From: Paralithodes platypus
Taxonomy: Eukaryota; Arthropoda; Malacostraca; Decapoda; Lithodidae
Assembly: GCA_032716605.1 (NCBI GenBank)
Contig: CM064492.1
Location: 54,606,364-54,670,363, forward strand
DNA: 64,000 nt
Direction: 5' to 3'
This document shows positions 58,879 through 64,000 of this stretch, one piece after another (within the stretch, counting starts at the first letter, position 1; every line of letters starts with the position of its first letter). The position numbers and the translations under genes are program-made. The notes beneath the pieces are model-generated. The model did no database searches. It had not been told where the DNA came from and saw only the letters and a program-made list of their open reading frames with translations.

Positions 58879-59133
58879 TGTTAGCATCCAGGCAGTCATA
58901 TTAGTTATGTCATATAGCCACCCTGGCAACTCAAGCCTGGGGCTCCTCTCACCAGAGGGCCAATACATGTTTGTGTACCACGAGACAGAGCTATCACCCT
59001 GTAGGCTCTGCTTCGTGCCTGTATCCCATATCCTTCTCAATAAGAACCTATATATCTACAGCGTGTCTACTTACTCCCCAACCCAAGATAGGCCTGTTGT
59101 GCATCTATGGAGTTAGCTGGGACACACATAACA
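58879..59133 (+). repeat. Putative gypsy-2 5' LTR
   Basis: Begins TGTTAGCATCC after the end of gypsy-1 sequence and may end ACATAACA, followed by TGGCGCAGTG (59134), which has the TGG start of a primer binding site. AATAAG (59038) could be the poly(A) signal. The partner LTR is outside the window, so the borders are provisional. Confidence 0.45.
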
Positions 59134-59713
59134 TGGCGCAGTGTGTATTAAGAGAAGTTTATGTGGATTTCGCCAGACGCCGCCAGCCGCCATTGTCCAC
59201 ACACCCTGCATCCCAGCCACCGTCTCATTGCTTGGATTACAGTGATATAGTGCTCAACAGTGCGGTGCCGACGTTCCCAGTACAGTGCCAGTGATATTAT
59301 ATGTGCCAGTGCTATATTGTGTGCTTTATTTTATATGTATTGTGTGTGGCATAAGCATAACGCCCGCACAAGACCGAGCCACGAGAGAGCGGGGCGTGCG
59401 ATCCTCCCCCTCTGACTGCCAGCAAGATACTGAGGTGAGGGAGGCCGCGCACCACCGGCACCGCTCCACCGCTCGGTACATACGCACGCACACACACTGG
59501 GCACACACACAACTGGCAAACTTTTATTTCATCACCCAAGCATTCCCTTCAGTGCTAATTGTAATTGGGTTTTATACATTGGTGAGGATACAGCTGGTGT
59601 GTATTCTAAATATTCTGCTGTTTTTGCCAGTCATTTTGATACCCCACTTGTATATGTGAGAGGCTAATAACTGTGTGTTTGTTATCTCCCTGTCTGTCTG
59701 TCACCCACACAAG
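59134..59713 (+). other. Gypsy-2 leader
   Basis: About 580 bases, non-coding, with CA-rich stretches (about 59485-59512). A possible primer site is at its start. The short ORFs on either strand are not supported. Confidence 0.5.
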
Positions 59714-62700
59714 ATGTCAGACTCTGGTGATGTACAGGACGAAGGGGCAGGAACAAACTTGCCTTGTGATGGGGAGGAATACACACCTTATTATCAGCAC
59801 CCTCAGTCCCCAACCACACCTTCAGCCCCTTCTTCAGCTGATTTCCTGCAATTTTTCAAATACCTGGAGGAGTCTCGCAGGTATGATGAGCAGAGGAGAC
59901 AAGAGGAGGAGGCCCGCCGAGATCGTGTCCTGGAGGAGTCTCGCAGGCATGATGAGGCTATAAGGAGACAGGAGTTCCAGAGCTTATTTCAGCTGTTGGC
60001 TCCCACCAGGACCCCTCCCGACTCCTCCACACCTGCTGGTCAACTTGGCGGACAGCAGCCACATTCTTCCCCACATCCCTCACACAATCCTCCACCACAG
60101 AAGGCTACGGCCCAGACACCACCACCATTGAAGCCTGACGCTACATTCCAGATGTTCCGGGAGTGGAGGAGACGCTGGGACGACTATGCTGTCATGGTGG
60201 ACCTGTCCAACCTGCCTGCGGCCAAACAGATGATACAACTACGCATGTGCCTGACTCTCGAGACACAGCGTGTCTTAGAACACACCCTCCAGATCGCTCC
60301 CTCCACAGACAAGACTGTTGAAGAGGTGTTGGACGCCCTGCAGCTTCATATCAAGAGTCTAAGGAATGAGGCACTCCGGCGTCGTGAATTGTTGAGCTGC
60401 AGACAGCATGAAGGGGAAACTTTTGCAGAGTTCTACGTCCGCCTCAAACGTCTCGCAGAAGAAGTGGATGTGTGCCCTGGTAACTCACCCATCTGTGTGG
60501 AGACACAACTCAAGACTATCATCCTCAAGGGCCTCAGGGACAAGGAGTTAGTCCAGAAACTCATCGCCCTGGACTCCAAGTCAATACTACAGGATGTCGT
60601 CACTACGTGCCGCTCGTATGAGGCTGCCAAATCTGCGACCACGGCCATTAGTGCGCCCCATGAACAAGTAAGGGCCGTCTCTTCATACAAGAAAAACAAG
60701 AAACAGGGCAGTGACAGGACCCAACCCCCCAAGCCTCCATCGAATGCAGCTGATGCCTGCCAGAGTTGCGCTCGCCGACACGGGCCTGACAAGTGTCCCG
60801 CTGCTGGCAGCACCTGTAACAACTGTGGGCGCCACGGTCACTGGGCTCGGACAGCTAAGTGCCCTGCTCACAATGTTCAGTGCCGCATCTGTTGTCTTCT
60901 GGGGCATTATGACAAGTGTTGTCCGTCGACTAAGAAGAAGGAAAGACGCCAAGGTGGCCCCCCAGGCGATACGGGTGCCCCCTCCAACTCTGGCAAGCCC
61001 CCCGACGCTAGGAGTAATAGCTGTCGTCAGGTGGGATCGAATCCTTCTACAGCTTCGACGCCGCAACCCATCTGTGTTACCCTCTCCTTTGGCGACGCTA
61101 CATCCCGCCTACGGATGTTACCGGACACGGGCGCCGACGTCACCGTGATTGGCCGGCGTCACCTTGAGGATTTGGCTATCCCCATGAGCAGCCTGCGAGC
61201 CCCTTCGCCCACGACAACGTTCACGGCGGACGGCTCCCCGATGGCACCTGCTCTGGGGGTATTTCAGGCTACCCTCACCCTGGGACAGAGAGTGTGTACT
61301 GCCCTGATCCATGTGCACGAGGGTGTCCAGACTCCTCTGCTTTTATACAGCCACTGCAGGGAGTTAGCCATCATACCTCTGGCATTCCCAACGCCCATAC
61401 AAGAGGTCAAGCACGTCAACAGGTGTAAGGCTACACCACTTCCAGTCTCCACGTCGCCCGCTGAAGCCAAGAATTACTTCCTGCGGGAGTTTAGCGACGT
61501 GTTGATGTCCAAAGACGACCTAAAGACTGTGCCCCTCAAGCCTATGGTGGGTCAACCCATGAGGATCCATCTTAAAGAGGGAGCTGAGCCCTTTGCCATC
61601 CATACTCCCCGACAGATTCCCTTTGCCTTTAGGGACCAAGTCAAGCGAGAGTTGGAGTCCATGGTGGCCCAGGGCATCATCAAGCCTGCTGGAGACAACC
61701 CCTCAGAATGGTGCCACCCCCTCGTCGTTGTTGGTAAGGACAGCGGAGGAGTGCGCATCACCGTCGACCTCTCCAAACTCAACAAACACGTGTCCCGACC
61801 AGCTCACCCTTCGCCTACTCCCTCCGCAGCAGTTCGTGGTGTCGACCGAGGAGCTCGCTACTTCACCACTGCGGACGCCCTCTGTGGTTACTGGCAGATG
61901 GAGTTGGCTGAAGAGGACCAGCACCTGACCACCTTCATCACGCCGTATGGACGCTTCAAGCATTGCAGAGGACCCATGGGATTCACAGCTACGGGCGATG
62001 CCTTCTGCTACAGGGGTGATATGGCTCTACAAGGTGTGCAGAGGTGCGCTAAGGTCGTGGATGACATACTGCTGTACGATGAGGACTACAAGTCTCACCT
62101 CGACCGCATCCATGAAGTGCTGACTAGGTGCCGCGAGTTCGGGATTACCCTCAACAAGAGCAAGTTTGTGGTTGCCGCACCTTCAGTGGACTTCTGTGGA
62201 TACACCCTCTCAGGGGATGGTATTGCGGCTGACACGAGCAAAGTGGCTGCAATCGGGGACTTTCCGGCACCAACCAACTTGACCGACCTCAGGTCATTCC
62301 TGGGTCTGGTCAACCAGCTGGCAGAGTTTACTCCTGACATCGCCGCCGCCGCTCAGCCCCTCCGCCCTTTGATGAGCCCCAAGAGGACATTTGTGTGGAC
62401 TCCTGACCACGATGAGGCCTTCAGGCGAGTCAAGTTAGCCCTCGTCAGTCCTCCTGTTCTCGCACACTTCGACCCAGACCTACCCACCATTCTTCAGACT
62501 GATGCATCGCGACTCAACGGCATTGGGTATGCCCTCTTGCAGGACCACGGCAGTGGCCACCTGCGGCTCATCCAGTGTGGCTCTCGGTTCCTGGCGGACG
62601 CTGAGACCCGCTATGCTACTATCGAGTTGGAGATGTTGGCTGCTGTTTGGGCCATGTCCAAGTGTCGACTGTATTTACAGGGTCTACAGGATTTCACACT

Positions 62701-64000
62701 GATGACTGACCACTGCCCCCTCATCCCTATCATCAATCACTACACGTTGGACGCTGTGGAGAATCCCCGCCTCCAACGCCTGAAGGAGAAGACCTCACCC
62801 TATATCTTCAAGGCCGTGTGGCGTGCCGGCAAGTTGCTCTGCATCCCTGATGCCCTGTCTCGAGCCCCGGTCAGCCGCCCCACGCCAGAGGATGAGATCG
62901 CTTGTGCCGACGCCGCCACCTACCTCAGGACTATAGTGACAACCAAGGACGTTATCGACTCAGGACGATCTTCGGCACGATCTTCGGCACCAGACGCAGA
63001 CAGGACGCTACAGGATCTCCGGGTCGCGGCAAGAGCGGACCCTGCGTATGTTCGTCTACTCGACTGTGTGACCTCAGGATTCCCTGCCAACCGATACGAC
63101 CTTCACAATTCCTTGCTCCCATATTGGAAGATACGGGACGAACTCTACGCTGATGATGACCTCGTCCTGTATGGAGCTCGGATCGTGGTTCCTGCAGCCC
63201 TCCGCCGACGCACCCTACAGCATCTTCATGACGGCCACCGTGGTGTGGAGGCCACTAAACGCAGGGCGAGGCAGGCTGTCTTCTGGCCGGGGATAGATTC
63301 CGACATCACCAACACTGTTCAAGCGTGTGAGTCGTGCCAGATCCTTCAGCCTAGCCTCCAGAAGGAACCACTCATGAATGATGACAACCCTACAAGGCCC
63401 TTTGAGTCTGTGTCGGCCGACTTTTTCATGGTTGCCGGGAAGTCTTTCCTGGTAGTCGTCGACCGTCTCTCGGGGTGGCCTGTTGTTGTCCCCTGCACAG
63501 GCGACACAACCGCCTCTGCGACCATCAGGATATTCTGTCGCTACTTCCGGGAAGTTGGTGTGCCCCTTCGTCTGAGGACCGACGGGGGCCCACAATTCAC
63601 CAGCCACGAGTTCCGGGACTTTATGAAGCGATGGGGAGTTCGTCATGTGGTAACATCACCGCATTACCCACAGGCGAACGGCCATGCCGAGGCTGCGGTG
63701 AAGTCTCTCAAGCACCTCACCTTAAAGACTGCACCCTCTGGCAACATTGACTGTGAGGATTTCGACCGGGGTCTCTTGGAACTCCGGAATACTCCAAACT
63801 TCACAGGCCGCTCCCCAGCCCAGTTCCTGTATGGTCATCCTCTTAGGACATGTCTCCCAGCCCATCCCAAGTCCTTTGCTGCGGAATGGCAAGCCGAGGC
63901 CGAGGACTGTGATAGACGTGCAGCCGACCGTGCCGAGCAGGTTAAGACCCGGTACGATGAGCACGCACAGCCCCTTCCCAGGTTACGTGTCGGCCAGCAA
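59714..64000 (+). CDS. Gypsy-2 Gag-Pol polyprotein (partial, runs off the window)
   Basis: From the ATG at 59714 (MSDSGDVQDEG) one frame is open for 1429 codons to the last base. Gag occupies about 1-430, with Arg/Glu-rich repeats (LEESRRYDEQRRQEEE, LEESRRHDE) and two zinc-knuckle-like clusters near 350-400 (CNNCGRHGHWARTAKC at 368). Protease: LPDTGADVT (Asp471). RT: VRITVDLSKLNKHV, GPMGFTATGDAF and catalytic VVDD (Asp783), where most relatives have YxDD. RNase H: QTDASRLNGIGYAL (Asp930), IELEMLA, MTDH, IPDALSRAP. Integrase: HDGHRG...CESC zinc finger, then SADFF, RTDGGPQF and ANGHAEAAVKS giving the D, D, E triad. No stop or frameshift separates gag and pol. Confidence 0.95.
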   Translation, partial: MSDSGDVQDEGAGTNLPCDGEEYTPYYQHPQSPTTPSAPSSADFLQFFKYLEESRRYDEQRRQEEEARRDRVLEESRRHDEAIRRQEFQSLFQLLAPTRTPPDSSTPAGQLGGQQPHSSPHPSHNPPPQKATAQTPPPLKPDATFQMFREWRRRWDDYAVMVDLSNLPAAKQMIQLRMCLTLETQRVLEHTLQIAPSTDKTVEEVLDALQLHIKSLRNEALRRRELLSCRQHEGETFAEFYVRLKRLAEEVDVCPGNSPICVETQLKTIILKGLRDKELVQKLIALDSKSILQDVVTTCRSYEAAKSATTAISAPHEQVRAVSSYKKNKKQGSDRTQPPKPPSNAADACQSCARRHGPDKCPAAGSTCNNCGRHGHWARTAKCPAHNVQCRICCLLGHYDKCCPSTKKKERRQGGPPGDTGAPSNSGKPPDARSNSCRQVGSNPSTASTPQPICVTLSFGDATSRLRMLPDTGADVTVIGRRHLEDLAIPMSSLRAPSPTTTFTADGSPMAPALGVFQATLTLGQRVCTALIHVHEGVQTPLLLYSHCRELAIIPLAFPTPIQEVKHVNRCKATPLPVSTSPAEAKNYFLREFSDVLMSKDDLKTVPLKPMVGQPMRIHLKEGAEPFAIHTPRQIPFAFRDQVKRELESMVAQGIIKPAGDNPSEWCHPLVVVGKDSGGVRITVDLSKLNKHVSRPAHPSPTPSAAVRGVDRGARYFTTADALCGYWQMELAEEDQHLTTFITPYGRFKHCRGPMGFTATGDAFCYRGDMALQGVQRCAKVVDDILLYDEDYKSHLDRIHEVLTRCREFGITLNKSKFVVAAPSVDFCGYTLSGDGIAADTSKVAAIGDFPAPTNLTDLRSFLGLVNQLAEFTPDIAAAAQPLRPLMSPKRTFVWTPDHDEAFRRVKLALVSPPVLAHFDPDLPTILQTDASRLNGIGYALLQDHGSGHLRLIQCGSRFLADAETRYATIELEMLAAVWAMSKCRLYLQGLQDFTLMTDHCPLIPIINHYTLDAVENPRLQRLKEKTSPYIFKAVWRAGKLLCIPDALSRAPVSRPTPEDEIACADAATYLRTIVTTKDVIDSGRSSARSSAPDADRTLQDLRVAARADPAYVRLLDCVTSGFPANRYDLHNSLLPYWKIRDELYADDDLVLYGARIVVPAALRRRTLQHLHDGHRGVEATKRRARQAVFWPGIDSDITNTVQACESCQILQPSLQKEPLMNDDNPTRPFESVSADFFMVAGKSFLVVVDRLSGWPVVVPCTGDTTASATIRIFCRYFREVGVPLRLRTDGGPQFTSHEFRDFMKRWGVRHVVTSPHYPQANGHAEAAVKSLKHLTLKTAPSGNIDCEDFDRGLLELRNTPNFTGRSPAQFLYGHPLRTCLPAHPKSFAAEWQAEAEDCDRRAADRAEQVKTRYDEHAQPLPRLRVGQQ

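Larger units (their letters stand above)
58879..64000 (+). mobile_element. Ty3/gypsy element (gypsy-2), 5' part, apparently intact
   Basis: A putative LTR (58879-59133), a leader and a single gag-pol frame from 59714 that is still open at the window edge. It sits inside the gag of gypsy-1 in the opposite direction, so the other half of gypsy-1 is expected after its 3' LTR. By domain order (gag, protease, RT, RNase H, integrase) it is a canonical Ty3/gypsy, of the kind often annotated as K02A2.6-like in invertebrates. Confidence 0.88.

Overview
This is eukaryotic, intron-bearing-type DNA made almost wholly of transposable elements; I see no convincing host gene, rRNA or tRNA gene. The mix (several families of DIRS tyrosine-recombinase retrotransposons, a K02A2.6-like Ty3/gypsy element, LINEs with simple-repeat 3' tails, pogo-like and piggyBac-like MITEs, a tRNA-derived SINE) fits a large, repeat-rich invertebrate genome, most likely a decapod crustacean. 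The taxon is inference; the elements are read directly.

Left block (1-15134). An old, rearranged DIRS element (family B, copy B0, minus strand) is broken by two later insertions: the 5' part of a DIRS family A copy (A1, 1-2243), and a 262-bp perfect palindrome that was itself split by a full-length DIRS-B copy (B1, 3593-12268). B1 carries inverted terminal repeats, an internal complementary region (ICR), and open gag, pol (RT-RNase H-methyltransferase-like) and tyrosine recombinase (YR) frames.

Middle (15135-22347). Mostly non-coding sequence holding a 2.04-kb DIRS derivative with both ITRs and the ICR but no genes (C, 16454-18490), a pogo-like MITE (18845-19310) and a 5'-truncated CR1/Jockey-like LINE (20275-21550).

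Right nest (22348-50282). A DIRS family D element (plus strand) is split by DIRS A2 (30445-48901, minus). A2 is split by a LINE (30893-32600) with a 16-bp target duplication, and that duplication is split by a second full-length DIRS-B copy (B2, 32609-41305). Removing the insertions one by one rejoins each older element, which gives the order of events D, A2, LINE, B2. D and A2 are damaged; B1 and B2 look intact.

Right end (50283-64000). A SINE, two RTE-like LINE 3' ends, a poly(A) LINE end, a decayed minus-strand gypsy element with a 571-bp 3' LTR (54504-58878) containing another LINE, and a plus-strand gypsy element (from about 58879) whose single gag-pol frame is open from 59714 to the window edge (1429 codons).

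The most unusual shared features are in the DIRS elements: an A AAA AAC slippery heptamer at the end of gag in B1, B2 and D (with pol in the -1 frame in B), family-specific arrays of short palindromes in the leader before gag, a G-run at a conserved place just after the YR stop, and a long open -1 frame lying under the whole pol gene.
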